Shown: positions 36,401 through 46,836, counted from the stretch's first letter. The stretch: DNA of 64,000 nucleotides from Astropecten irregularis (GCA_963971285.1 OZ020264.1:11980431-12044430), one strand, 5' to 3'. Program-made: numbers and translations. Notes: generated by a model from the letters alone, not told the origin.

Positions 36401-39400
36401 GCTTTGTTACATCATGTAGTTGTGCATGCTGCCCCTAAATTTACAGTGACGTCATCATGACGTCATCAAAAAAGGTAATTTTTGGTTTATATCAGTATAT
36501 CTCGAGAACGGTAAGTGCTACGGTATTGGTTCTTTTTGTAAAAGCTTTGTTAGACCCTGTAGATTTGCATGCTGTTGTGAAATTAACTGTGACGTCATTA
36601 TGACGTCATCAAAAGGCATAATTTATGATTGCAGCATATCTTGAGAATGACAAAAGCTATGGTAATGATTCTTTTCACAAAAGCTTTGTTAGAAACTGCA
36701 GATGCATGCTGCTTTGTAAATGACCATGACGTCATCTGAGCTTATAAAGCTGATCAAATAAGTCGGAACAGCTCCGTGTTCGTCCACGAACACTTAAATG
36801 TCTAGTTCACTATTATTATTCTTTATCGTCCAGATTTTGTTTACAGTTTATCTCTTATAAGCTTCTTCCGATCAGCTTAGATGAGGTATCTTCTGAAAGC
36901 TTATAAGCTAAGGATCATTCTGGAACAGAGTTGTACAAATTCTTAATTAATTAGCCAAGTTACAGTCATTTGAATATTTAATTAGTAAACTTTGTTCGCA
37001 GCATATCTCGAGAACGACAAATGCTACGGACATGATTTTTTTTGCAAAAGCTTGGTTATATCATGTAGTTGTGCATGCTGCCACGAAAATGACCGTGACG
37101 TCATCATGAAGTCATCATGACGTCATCGAAATCGAAATTTGTGCTTCTTATTTAAAGATAAGTAATTTGTTGATTTTTTTTCTACGGTTAATTCAAAAAT
37201 TTACTGAAAATCATTTGTCGGAGAATGTGACATTGAGATTGGAGTTACTGATGGAATTGCTACGTGAAACATTAAAAACTGATTGTAAAAAAAAATAAAT
37301 TTAGGCCTTATACCTCAAAAAGAATGAATATACTCCCGCTTTGTGTGACGTCTCGTGACCTTGGCTTGAGATACGAAGGTACAGGTAGATCGGGGTCGAT
37401 AGAAGCACAGTTATAGTGCCACCAAGCATTTTAACTTAAATTGTGACAAGTGACAAAGGCTGCATCCGGCCGAAACTGTTAGAGGAGGTCTCCGTTCCAT
37501 GAAATTGACCGTGACGTCATCATGACGTCATGAAAAGGCTGAATTTTGTTTGCAGCATATCTCGAGAAGGACAAATGATATGGTAATGATTCTTTTTGCA
37601 AAAGCTTCGTAATATCCTGTAGTTGTGCATGCTGCCACGAAATTTAGCGTGACGTCATCATGACGTCATCAAAAAAGCTGATTTTAATGTTTGCAGCATA
37701 TCTCGAGAACGAAAAGTGCTATGGTAATGATTCTTTTTGCAAAAGCTTTGTTAGATCCTCTAGATATGCATGCTGCTTCGGAAATGACAGTGACGTCACC
37801 ATGAGGTCATCGGAGCTTTATAAGCTGACCTAATAAGTCGGAACAGCTCTGTGTTCGTCCACGAACACTTAAATGTCTAGTTTTCATAGTAATTTTACGA
37901 TGTTTTTTAGATTAAAATAAATGTACAGTGTGTTTTTACTTGGCGAAATGGACAAAATAACTGACTGTAAAATTTTTTTTGCGTGAGCCAATCGTGAGCC
38001 ACGGTGAGTCCATATTTTTTGGGTGTTGGTTTCGGTTAATCCTTATGGCAAATTAGTAAATGGAAACGTTTAATCCGTGTGGGTTACTCTATATCCGAAT
38101 AAAAAGCACAGCACTAGAAGAACCCAAAATATTGGGTCTTCTAGCCCCCCCAAAAAATAATGGCACTTCCAGCCCCCCAAAAATTTTGGCTCTAGAACCG
38201 CGCCTGCTGCGGTTTGCAAGTAGATTCTCTGATTTGAAAAAGAAAACCGAGCTTCAGCTTCAATGAAAAACCACAACCTGCATGGGCTTGGAGTTGATAG
38301 TTCAAGGCTCTATAGGGATTATAGGGATTATAGAAGCCCAAGACACCAGGCAAAGCCCAGGTCTGGCCTGGCTTTTCAACTATGATCAAGGACACAGCAG
38401 GGGCTTGCAGTTGATAGTTCAAGGCTGGGGATTATAGAAGCCCAAGACGTCAGGCAAAGCCCAGGCCTGGCCAGGCTTTTCAGTGGCTTGGCCCAACCAG
38501 TATTCAAGTTTCTCTCCCTATAACATTTATCATTTCTAATGCTTATCTGTGGCTTTTTTTCTTCATTTGCTTGCTCCATATCATGCCTAATGCACTGTCT
38601 TTTATATCTGCAGTCCGCTATTGCAATTTCTTGGCAATGTCCACTCAGGACGATTGGGACTCCGTGGAAGACCCAAAACCTGCGCGAGGTTTGCGTCATA
38701 GGTATGTGAGTATAAAGTGTCTCCTTACCACTCTGAGTCACATTAATTCGCTCTTCTGTTCTTCTGTTTGTTCAGTCGTTTATTCGTTTGTTTGTTTGTT
38801 TATTTGTTCGTTGGTTGAACTTGGTTCATTGGTTTGTTTTTTCGTTGGTTCATTCGTTTGTTTGTTTGTTCATTCATTGGTTCATTGGTTCGTTTTTTCA
38901 TTGGTTCATTCGTTTGTTTGTTGGTTCCTTGGTTCCTTGGTTGGCTCATTTGTTTGTTTGTTCGTGCATTGGTTCGTTCGCTCATTCGTTTTTCCGTTGG
39001 TTCATTCGCTCTTTCATTCGCTCGTCAATTCCTTCTTCTGTTTATTTATTTCAATGCCATAACAAAACATTTTTCTGTTACTCTTTCATTGGTCTGTACA
39101 TTTAATTTGCTTGTTTGTCCATCCATTGTTCGTTTTGATTGCTTGCTGACTCATTTCCTTTCTGCCACGGATGGATGCATCTTCCAGAAGTCATAATTGT
39201 GTGATGTCTTCTTGCTGTGTTTTATAACCTCACCTTTCCCATCATCATTTTTTTCTTTTTTACATGTAGGCGCCAAAACCAAAAATAAATCAAATAAGGA
39301 CTCTGATTCAAGTAAAAAGGGTATGTATGACTTTTCTACCCTTACCCTAAAACCCTATCCTTTCCAAATTATGTGAATCAGGGGCCAATTTCATAGAGCT

Positions 39401-40599
39401 GCTTATTTAGCACAAAAGTTGCTTATGCATGAAAAATTTTCCTTGATGAAACAGAATTACCAACTAAATTTTCATGTAATGTTTACTGCTTTTGACTTGT
39501 ATTCCGCCATTGTTTGTTGAGCATAACATTCACAAGGACTGGCATAGTGGTTTTATTTACCAAGGTTTTCGGTGCTTAAGCAAATTTGGGTGCTTAAGCA
39601 GCTCAATGAAATTGGCCCCCGGTTTCAGGCTATGAGGAATATGATGCAACCATTTACACGGGAAAACAAACAAGGAAACGTCATCGGGCAATAGTCTTAA
39701 AATTGTCTCCTAAACTATGTATACCTAACATTGGCACACATTTGCAGCAAACTGTATGATCCTTCTGTAGACAGTGAAAGCAAAACTTTTCTAAAATTTG
39801 GGAAAGTGGCTGAGTATACAGCCACATACTTTGCTCTTGAAAGGGGGCAAGAATACTTTCCTGTTGCACTTGTGAAAGAGAAAATGAAAGGTCTCTACTG
39901 GGAACAGCATCGTCTCTAGCTTGATTCCAGTAATAACTAATTGTTTGAAGTTCCTATCCCGAGTTTTATAAGTACCATTTCTTCATGAAGTCATGCATGG
40001 CATTCTTTAGTCTCGATCTCCTGATGATGACTAGAGCAGACTAGTCCAAAGATTGAGACCTTACGAGAAGTGCGAACGTAACGAGAAGTGAAAAGTACGA
40101 ACAATTCTTACATGGTGTGTCCGCAAACTGATCCATATTCTTTGGTTCTCTTAGAAAAAAATTCATTTAACATGTTTAAAGGTGAACAGTGAAAAATTGA
40201 CTGGAGCGGGATTCAGACCATTGACCTCCTGAGTACCGTACAGGCGCTCTACCAACTGAGCTATCCAGCCGAAGCCCTATGTTGGTGGTGACCGTAATAG
40301 TCAATTATCTTTTCTATCTTTGCCTTTTGATTGTACTGCCAAATGAACAAAGATAATTGACTATTGGGGTCACCACCAACATAGGTCTGGATAGCTCAGT
40401 TGGTAGAGCGCCTGTACAGTATTCAGGAGGTCGCCGGTTCGTATCCCACTCCAGTAAATTTGTCTTTGTTCACTTTTCAATGACTTAGAAATTCAGTCAG
40501 TTTATCTTGTGGTTATCTGATAAAAAAATGCATTCGTTTGTTTTCTTTTCACCAGAGGAAGATCCTTTTTCACCAAATGGAGATCCCAATAAAGACTAG
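23308..40599 (+). CDS. TNF-receptor-like type I membrane protein (10 coding exons)
   Basis: Exons: 23308-23406, 24337-24428, 24891-24984, 25289-25358, 26537-26581, 30247-30339, 31294-31425, 38614-38688, 39270-39320, 40556-40599, giving 264 residues. Met at 23308 is followed by a hydrophobic signal peptide (ILPVTVVTVIALIVIV); an in-frame ATG at 23236 is less suited. Exons 2-5 carry TNFR-type cysteine spacing: C..PNVDC......CCHLGTYLNG, C-K-K-C-ELGTY, C-N-Q-C, then CKC and YCEANKC. Exon 6 is a Thr/Pro-rich stalk. Exon 7 has one membrane helix (GFAVGICVSVATCLVAYCC) followed by KKRC. The tail of about 60 residues is rich in Asp, Lys and Ser, with no death domain. Exon 8 is drawn to a weak donor at 38688, which keeps phase 1; the stronger donor at 38701 shifts frame and stops early in exon 9. 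The TNFR family is likely; the subfamily is unknown. Confidence 0.75.
23463..23730. repeat. MITE in receptor intron 1
   Basis: The left end CAGGGCTAATTTCACGGCCC and the right end with AGGGTTGTGAAATTGGCCCC are inverted. The right end is locally duplicated (GTGCTAAGCAGGGTTGTG twice). Confidence 0.55.
24077..24213. repeat. MITE, GGGGTCGATTTCACCAA family, copy 1
   Basis: Inverted ends GGGGTCGATTTCACCAA and TTCGCGAAATCAACCCC. The copy at 59583-59721 has the same internal order. Confidence 0.7.
26140..26390. repeat. MITE with about 30-bp inverted ends
   Basis: CACTGATCTATACAAACTGG followed by ATAGGTCGCG is exactly inverted at the right end. It lies in receptor intron 4. Confidence 0.75.
26621..29955 (+). 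repeat. Minisatellite, about 40 units of 83 bp
   Basis: The unit contains GGATATTAACCCTAACCC, CTCTGCACCTACCACACAAG, ACAAGAGCTGCTTACC and CAGTCTCCACAGG. Unit variants (GTACCT, GACAAGCTGC, TACCGCAC) recur in the same order about 490 bp apart (near 26880 and 27370), which shows block duplication of about six units. It fills receptor intron 5. The open frames across it come from the unit and are not genes. Confidence 0.95.
30379..30627. repeat. Doubled palindromic MITE
   Basis: GGGGCCGATTTCACTAACG opens it and TTAGTGAAATTGGCCC closes it. In between, the motif TTTGCGATCATCGCTAAAGC occurs twice, each with its own CCGTTTAGCGATGG partner. Confidence 0.65.
31073..31187. repeat. MITE, GGAGTTAGGAGGGCCTG family, copy 1
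   Basis: CTTGGAGTTAGGAGGGCC and the inverse GGCCCACCTAACTCCAAG. Further copies lie at 42111-42262 and 53268-53403. Confidence 0.65.
31500..31664 (+). repeat. 'CTCCGGCTC' MITE, left part, split by the hAT-like element
   Basis: GCTCCGGCTCAATCCATTCT and ATCAAAATAGAGGCTTTTGG lead up to the insertion at 31665. The family text resumes at 38207 (GTAGATTCTCTGATTTG, CTTCAGCTTCAATGAAAAAC). Confidence 0.75.
33238..37880 (+). mobile_element. Array of five Helentron/HINE-like units
   Basis: Five 3' ends are recognisable, each with GTCGGAACAGCTCCG or a near copy, an 8-bp hairpin (GTGTTCGT, CC, ACGAACAC), TTAAATGT, then CTAG at 34264, 35007, 36007, 36805 and 37880. The 5' module AGCTGTTCCGACAT, the inverse of the 3' GTCGGAACAGCT, occurs at 33238, 33292, 33349 and 33403 and again near 34269. 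ATT microsatellites start most units. Inside, a subrepeat of roughly 140 bp is present three to five times per unit and carries TGACGTCATCATGACGTCAT. Subterminal inverted repeats, microsatellite, 3' hairpin and CTAG/T end fit Helentron-derived elements; this is an inference from shape. Confidence 0.65.
34221..34264 (+). repeat. 3' end of the first HINE-like unit
   Basis: The subterminal GTCGGAACAGCT, the GTGTTCGT/ACGAACAC hairpin and the terminal CTAG are seen here in full. Confidence 0.6.
38281..38518. repeat. GGGAGAGAAACTT-family MITE
   Basis: GGCTTGGAGTTGATAGTTC repeats, the inverted CCAGGCCTGG block and TTCAAGTTTCTCTCCC at the right end, directly before receptor exon 8. Confidence 0.55.
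38760..39060 (+). repeat. Low-complexity GTTT/GTTCATTG repeats
   Basis: Degenerate runs of GTTTGTTTGTT and GTTCATTGGTTC. All three plus frames stay open because of composition, giving long Phe/Val/Leu-rich frames without codon logic. Confidence 0.75.
39381..39619. repeat. MITE, GGGGCCAATTTCATAGAG family, copy 1
   Basis: The left end GGGGCCAATTTCATAGAGC and the right end GCTCAATGAAATTGGCCCC. Other copies lie at 61064-61286 and, interrupted, 63431-63785. Confidence 0.7.
40183..40475. repeat. Inverted pair of tRNA-derived SINEs
   Basis: A minus-strand copy (40183-40318) and a plus-strand copy (40355-40475) face away from a short centre. Both have TGGATAGCTCAGTTGGTAGA and a B box of the GGTTCGTATCCC kind. 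They lie in the last receptor intron. Confidence 0.7.
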
Positions 40600-40727
40600 C
40601 AGAACCAGCAGCTGAAATGTGGCTACCAGCAACACAACATCGCTTGACATTCATCTTTCATGTTACCAAGGTTACCATATGCAGCTTTTGTTTTCAATTT
40701 TGTCCAAGTTAGATAACTTTGTCTTTG

Positions 40728-40772
40728 TCATATTACTTTTCTGTACTTTTTAAGTACAGAAAAGTAATATGA
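40728..40772. repeat. Perfect 21-bp hairpin in the presumed 3' UTR of the receptor gene
   Basis: TCATATTACTTTTCTGTACT plus T, a TTT loop, then the exact reverse complement. It starts 129 bases after the receptor stop codon. Transcribed RNA would extend the stem by a G-U pair and three A-U pairs. Confidence 0.7.
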
Positions 40773-41245
40773 TAAAAACAAACGTTTGCTTAGTAAATAA
40801 CTACCGGTACTTAGTATCATTTGCCAAAGAAAATGCAATGCATATGTAATAATAATACATAATTTTATAGGAAAAACAAACTATTTTAATAGGAATATTT
40901 GTACATTTTGGCAATTTCCTGTATTATGAAAATTATAATTATGTTTAAAAAAAATGAAATTTCATTAGCAACTCAAAGAATATTTTAGAAAGGGCACTTT
41001 GTACTTTTATAATGATGGAATTAGTACTTGTACACGTAGGGATATGAAAAGAACAATGAGGGTACAGATGGCTTTGTACTTGATTAGCCTTTGTGTGCTT
41101 ACAGCAGCCAGGGCTGTATACAGTACTCCCCAGGGAGTGAGTTAAGATGGTTTCAGGAATGCAAATGTACTCCAATGACCAGGGATAATAATAATATGCG
41201 TACTATTTGTGATATTAGTTTATGAAAAAAAAACTTTTCATGTTA

Positions 41246-41615
41246 TTAAAGGTAATATCAATACTTTGTTTTTTGTCAAAGAAAATGCAGATTCATGGGA
41301 AAAATTATCAGGAAAGATTCAGGACCAGTCATCTGTAAAATTCTCAGTCCCAGGCCGTGGCCACTTTTTTGAGAAAACAGTAAAAAACGCCCACGGTATT
41401 TTAAAATCTTTTTAAAGAATTGTTGATCTTCCGAAGATCAAAATTGGTTTTTTGGACAATTGGTTTGACTCTTTTCTGGATAAATACAGTATTTCAAAAA
41501 ATATTAATGGTATATGTTTCCACATCACCATCTTTATACCCTGCAAGTTTTAGGTAAATCGGTGAAGATTTCTGTTTCAGTATGCTACCAAAGTATGATA
41601 CTGTAGTACCTTTAA
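41246..41615. repeat. TTAAAGGTA-family MITE, complete
   Basis: Starts TTAAAGGTAATATCAATAC and ends ACCAAAGTATGATACTG to ACCTTTAA. The arms are inverted over most of their length. Confidence 0.65.
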
Positions 41616-42303
41616 GAAAGTGATGTCTCTTTTTGTGAGTGGATCAACACGCTCAACAGGGTTGTTCTGGTGTATGTTTTTTATTTATCTGTGAATTGTA
41701 TATTTTGCTGTCCTCTTGCTTTTATTGTCTTTTTTTTACTGTATTCATTTGCTGTGTGATTCTGGCCAAAGAAATGAAAATAATACACATTCCTATCAGT
41801 ATCTACTTAGATATTAGCAAGCTAGGTTTTCGGGAAATTGATTGTGATTTGTATTATTTGTTAAAAGGGAAATTACGAGGGACATTTGTTACAGAAAGAA
41901 CGCATAACTGAAAGTTAATGGTGCACTCATCAACTGCCAACTCAATGCAAAAGTGGGTAATTAGATATTGGAATTGTCTTCCATTGTGAAAACACTGAGC
42001 CAGGCCAAACGGTATTCAAAAATTGGAATAAAAAACAACAAATTATTATAAGTAATAAACTGCTGCAAACTGCTCATCAGGAAAAATAATGACCTGAAAT
42101 TTATAAAATACTTGGAGTTAGGAAGGCCTGACTGGTTTCAATCCTAGGAGGATCTATATTGAAGACTGAATGACAAGATATAATGTCAAACATTATAATT
42201 AAGTCAAGATAGAAATAAAGGCATGAGAAGTCTCGAAACGCATCAGGCCCTCCTAACTCCAAACAAATTATTACAGTATAATAATAACTTTACTCAAAAC
42301 TTT

Positions 42304-42592
42304 CAGGGCTCGAATTTCGTAAAAAAAAAAAGGGCACTGGACAGCAGGTCTAGTAATTGAAGCATTTTACTAGACCTGAACTTTTTTTCACTAGACCTGT
42401 GGCGTTCATGTGCATAGGAAAACCGTAATTGTATGCAATATTGTGTCAAAAATCATCAATTTAGGCACTATTTTAATTGTGCAAGGAAAACAAAATCACT
42501 AGACAGCCGGACTAGTGCAGTAACACACTTTACTAGACCGACACTGAAATTACTAGACTCGGTCCAAGGTCTAGTGGATATTTCGAGCCCTG
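42304..42592. mobile_element. hAT-like MITE, 289 bp
   Basis: The ends CAGGGCTCGAATTTC and ATTTCGAGCCCTG are inverted, and ACTTT is repeated on both flanks. The interior repeats TACTAGACC several times in both directions. Confidence 0.65.
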
Positions 42593-42885
42593 ACTTTTAG
42601 TAGGTACTGATTACTATTGGCTGTTGTTGGGAACCATTACTAAATAATTGTTATGTGCCTTATCATTGCCATGTGCCTTTGTAGGTTTTTGTTTCTGTTT
42701 GTTTTCGGTGATAATTAAAGGATACTTAATAATGAGCAAGGATCATTATTGGTCAAACATGGTCTTCATTTTGTCTCTTTGTGTGTGATCATGATGTTAT
42801 CTCTTTGCCTTGTTGAATAATTACACTTAAGAAAACAGCTTAGAATCTAGCTGTTTACCTACGACCAATGTGGTTTAGTACCGTG

Positions 42886-42912
42886 GGGAGGGGGGTGGGG
42901 GGGGGGGGGGGT
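42886..42912 (+). repeat. Poly-G run
   Basis: A stretch of guanines broken by single A/T bases, able to form G-quadruplexes and prone to assembly error. Confidence 0.7.
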
Positions 42913-45900
42913 TGGGAAGTTTGCACATGCCCAAGCCAGCCACTTTTTAGGGCGCAAAAAATGCAAAGGCAAAAAAAAATGGGTATGATACTTTTGAAGT
43001 TATTGGAAATTTAATCCAATAAGATCATAAACAAAGAAAGATTCCAATTTTAAATTGTCTGATTTTCATTTGTCATTGGCATCAGAAGTTGGATTTATAT
43101 AGAGATGCAATCTCAGCGAAATATATGAATAATTAATTTATTCATATGTAGTACAACAAACTTACTTGTATTGTTTTGTTGTTATAAAAACTTGGCATCA
43201 TAAAAGTAATTAATTCCCACTTTTAAAGAATTCGATTCAAAAATTAAATTAAGAGAAATAATAGTGTAATAATAATAAGTGTATATGAAATAAATAACTG
43301 ATTGGAAGGAAATAAATAAACATATGAATACATTTTATCAAAATAAGTAAAGAAAGATTAACCCACTGGGCAAATTGTTACCGATTACCGATATTACCCG
43401 ATATTACCGGTAATAACAGCCCTAAATTTGACTAAGTCCAAATATTACCAATATTACTGTGTTATTACCCCAATGATATTACCTTTACATGACTTTGAAA
43501 GTGTGCTATTCCTTAATATTTGGTATTTTAGGATGAGGATCAGATATAATTCATTCTAGGGGCCGACAGGATCTGATTCTGATGAGTAAAATTACTGAAT
43601 ATGGTGCACCATATGTATCAATTTTCTAAGTCCAAATATTACTGTTATTACCTTGTTGAAACCCATATTTTACCGAGTAACAAGAGGGTGATGAGAGGTA
43701 ATGTGGGTAATAACTGACGGTTGAAATGGGTTATAACATTGGTAACTTGAGTAATAACAGAAAAATAACAGCAATTCCAACAAAATTCATAAGTTCAAAT
43801 ATTACTGTTATTACCTTGTTGAAACCCATATTTTACCGAGTAACAACAGGGTGATGAGAGGTAATATGGGTAATAACTGATGGTTGAAATGAGTTATAAC
43901 TGGTAACTTGAGTAAAAACAGAAAAATAACAGCAATTCCAACAAAATTCATAAGTTCAAATATTACTGTTATTACCTTGTTGAAACCCATATTTTACCGA
44001 GTAACAAGAGGGTGATGAGAGGTAATGTGGGTAATAACTGACGGTTGAAATGGGTTATAACATTAGTAACTTGGGTAATAACAGGAAAATAACAGCAATT
44101 CCAACAAAATTCATGAGTTCAAATATTACTGTTATTACCTTGTTGAAACCCATATTTTACCGAGTAACAACAGGGTGATGAGAGGTAATGTGGGTAATAA
44201 CTGACCGTTGAAATGGGTGATAACATTGGTAACTTGAGTAATAACAGCAATTCCAGCAAAATTCATAAGTTCAAATATTACTGTTATTACCTTGTTGAAA
44301 CCCATATTTTACCGAGTAACAACAGGGTGATGAGAGGTAACGTGGGTAATAACTGAGTAACTGACGGTTGAAATGGGTTATAACATGTTCTTTCACTATG
44401 ATGCATACCTATATACGTGCATGTGACAGAAGGAGGATGACCACATGGACACTGTACTACATACATACATGTACATTACTTGTACAGTATTTTTTTTATG
44501 TGTTCGGGTGTATACATATATACAATCATGCAACTTGTACCTGAACCCTGCATTATGGTCCAAGATTTCACAATCCCTGACCTACATGTACTTAGCTGAT
44601 TCCCTTAAGGAATTCTGCTATGAGCCAGTTCAGCCCTTCTGGCAACAAACCCAATGTTGCCCTGGTGGTCAAACACTTGACCTTGCTCTATATTGACCTG
44701 ACTGAACTAGCCTGCAAAATGCCACCATGCACAGCTGTAAAGCATCTGTGAGTTGACGTGGGGCAGTATGAATAATTAGCCTTAAACAATGAGGACCAAT
44801 CACAAGTCAGGATTATTACATGGAATATTCAGAAGGACAAATAGACCAATAGTAAAGAAGGGACTGGTGAACTGGATAAATTCAGTTGGTTTTGGAGGGA
44901 AAAGGAGAATAGGTGATTCACTTTGCCATTGCTCTTCAGTGAGTTAACAATTCTGCTGAGTTGACTGCTGCTTCTCTGCTCTACTCTTCTCCTTTTCAGG
45001 TAGGAAAAGTTTGTTAATTTTTCTGTAGCTAATGTTTTACACGTTATTACTTTAATACCATGTATTAGAAGTAGAGATTTTCTAGATTATTGTGACACTC
45101 GATCTATAACTGTGAGGGCCTAATAAAGTAATTAATATGTAGTAGGCCAATTTCCAATTTTTGGTAAAGTTGAACAATTAAGGAGTCGGCCTTTAAAAGG
45201 CTGACATCTTGGTCCGTAATTGGTCATATTCTGATTCAGAATAGATAATTCCCCTTATTGCTTTGATGTTTCTATTGAACTAAGAGAGACTGTAATTAAT
45301 GAGCATAACTGGAGTTTAACTTAGGGGGTTTAGGTGTTAACTGAACTGGCCTCATGGCCAACTGTGGAATATTTCACTTTTTCTTTATTTAACTACATTT
45401 AGGGATTAATTATGTGGCAGTTAAAGCTTGACATGGCCACACTGAATGAACAATATTATTTTGGTTCCTACACTGTAATTAAATGCTTGATAAAGGTCAC
45501 AGAGCAGCACTCTGATCAAGCATGTACATGAAATGATAAACCTGTGAAAATTTCAGCTCACTCCTATATATTAAAGGGGCCGTGGTTAACTAAATTGAAG
45601 TTCACAAACATGCAGGATACTTCTAAACATCGATCGACAATAGATAAAATTTGAAAAATGTTAATGGTGTCAAAAGCAAAATTCATTAGAAACAGAATGC
45701 CAGTGGATATTTTGAGAAAACAGCCCGTGGCTAGCTAGTTCTGGTACAAATTCCTACTTAAAACTTATAAATTAATCTGTATGCATATTTCTCTATATTT
45801 CTTTGATGCTTTCAGAAATAGTTGACGGCCACCGGTCAAGAAAGAATTTGAGGCCAACCATGAACACCAAGATGGCTTCACTCATAAAGACGGCCTCCAT

Positions 45901-45993
45901 AACCAGAGAAGCAAAGCTGAATGGAATCAGAGCAGAGGAGGAGCCATCCTCGACACTTTGCATGACGATAGCGAGTAAACATTGAGGATATAC

Positions 45994-46205
45994 TGTTATG
46001 TACTTGATTGATGACTATGTGCGCATGTGCATATCGCGCCTTGTAATTGTACTTTTGGATTAGTTGCGTGGTTACCACCATTGAGATCCAGTCATCACAT
46101 AAAATACATGATGTAGCCAGTACTACATGTTGCAGTCTCCTTTGTGCTCACATTTTAAAGTCTATCAGTAAGGACATAACATTTTGGCGACGAGGATATA
46201 CTGAA
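45994..46205 (+). mobile_element. LTR remnant with primer-binding-site-like sequence
   Basis: A 188-bp segment runs TGTTATG to CATAACA (45994-46181), the TG...CA form of LTR ends. It is followed by TTTTGGCGACGAGGATATAC, which resembles the primer-binding start of many Gypsy-type elements. No gag or pol frame follows, so this is a fragment. Confidence 0.5.
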
Positions 46206-46452
46206 GTACCCTAGCCAAAGGGACATCGACGAGGAGCCGAGAGAGAGAGAGTCTTTTATTTGTTTAACTATAATTTCTGGACAAATACACCATTTCAGGC
46301 GGAAATATTTTAACGGTATGCTTCTACCAGCTCCATCTTCATACCATGAAAGTTATATTTATAAATCTGTGAACATTTCTGTTTGGGTATGTTACCAATC
46401 CTGCACCTCTTAAATGTTTTGACTTTTTGTGGCAACGTTGAAGAATATTTTT

Positions 46453-46836
46453 AAGGCAGAATTAGAGCTCATAAACGTACATCAAAGACAAATTCATTTT
46501 GCTTGACCCAATGGTGAATTTTGTCCAGACATATTAACCAAACAAGGTATTTAATGCTTCAATTTGTTCAACTTCAATCATTTCCATGTCTGACCTCCCA
46601 AGGGCATTTGAAGTTGCAAGGTTGAACAAAAGGTTCAACATTGTTGATAGTTCAACCTTTTGTTCAACCTTGCAACTTCGAATGCGGCTTTGGAGGTCAG
46701 ATGATGGAAATGAGTGAACCAATTAAAGCATTATACCTTATTTGAATAATATATGTCTGGAGTCCTGGACAAAATTTAAAATTCACCATGGGTCAAGGAA
46801 AATGAATTTGTCTGAATGAGCTCTAATTTTGCCTTT
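46453..46836. repeat. Foldback MITE of about 384 bp
   Basis: AAGGCAGAATTAGAGCTCAT is matched by ATGAGCTCTAATTTTGCCTT. The arms stay complementary nearly to the centre (AGGTTGAACAAAAGGTTC/inverse). The open frame at 46534-46722 reads one arm and is not a gene. Confidence 0.75.

Larger units (their letters stand above)
31665..38206. mobile_element. hAT-like non-autonomous element, 6.5 kb, 8-bp target duplication
   Basis: It begins CAGGCGCGGTTCTA and ends TAGAACCGCGCCTG, exact inverse ends. It is flanked by CTGCAGTT (31657-31664) and CTGCGGTT (38207-38214), an 8-bp duplication with one change, as hAT elements make. A-rich and CCCCCC/GGGGGG blocks lie just inside both ends. No transposase frame is visible. 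About 4.6 kb of its interior is the array at 33238-37880. It occupies the receptor intron between exons 7 and 8. Confidence 0.75.

Noticed and set aside
38571..39196. Long overlapping open frames after 38.57 kb
   Set aside because: Only 38614-38688 (or 38701) is supported as an exon; the rest is GTTT low-complexity sequence open in all frames.
40390..40460. tRNA gene on the plus strand
   Set aside because: A and B boxes are good, but an inverted partner and the same 3' body in other copies mark it as a SINE.
44445..44696. Small membrane-like open frame
   Set aside because: No family signature, no splice partners, and it lies inside the 4.5-kb repeat element.
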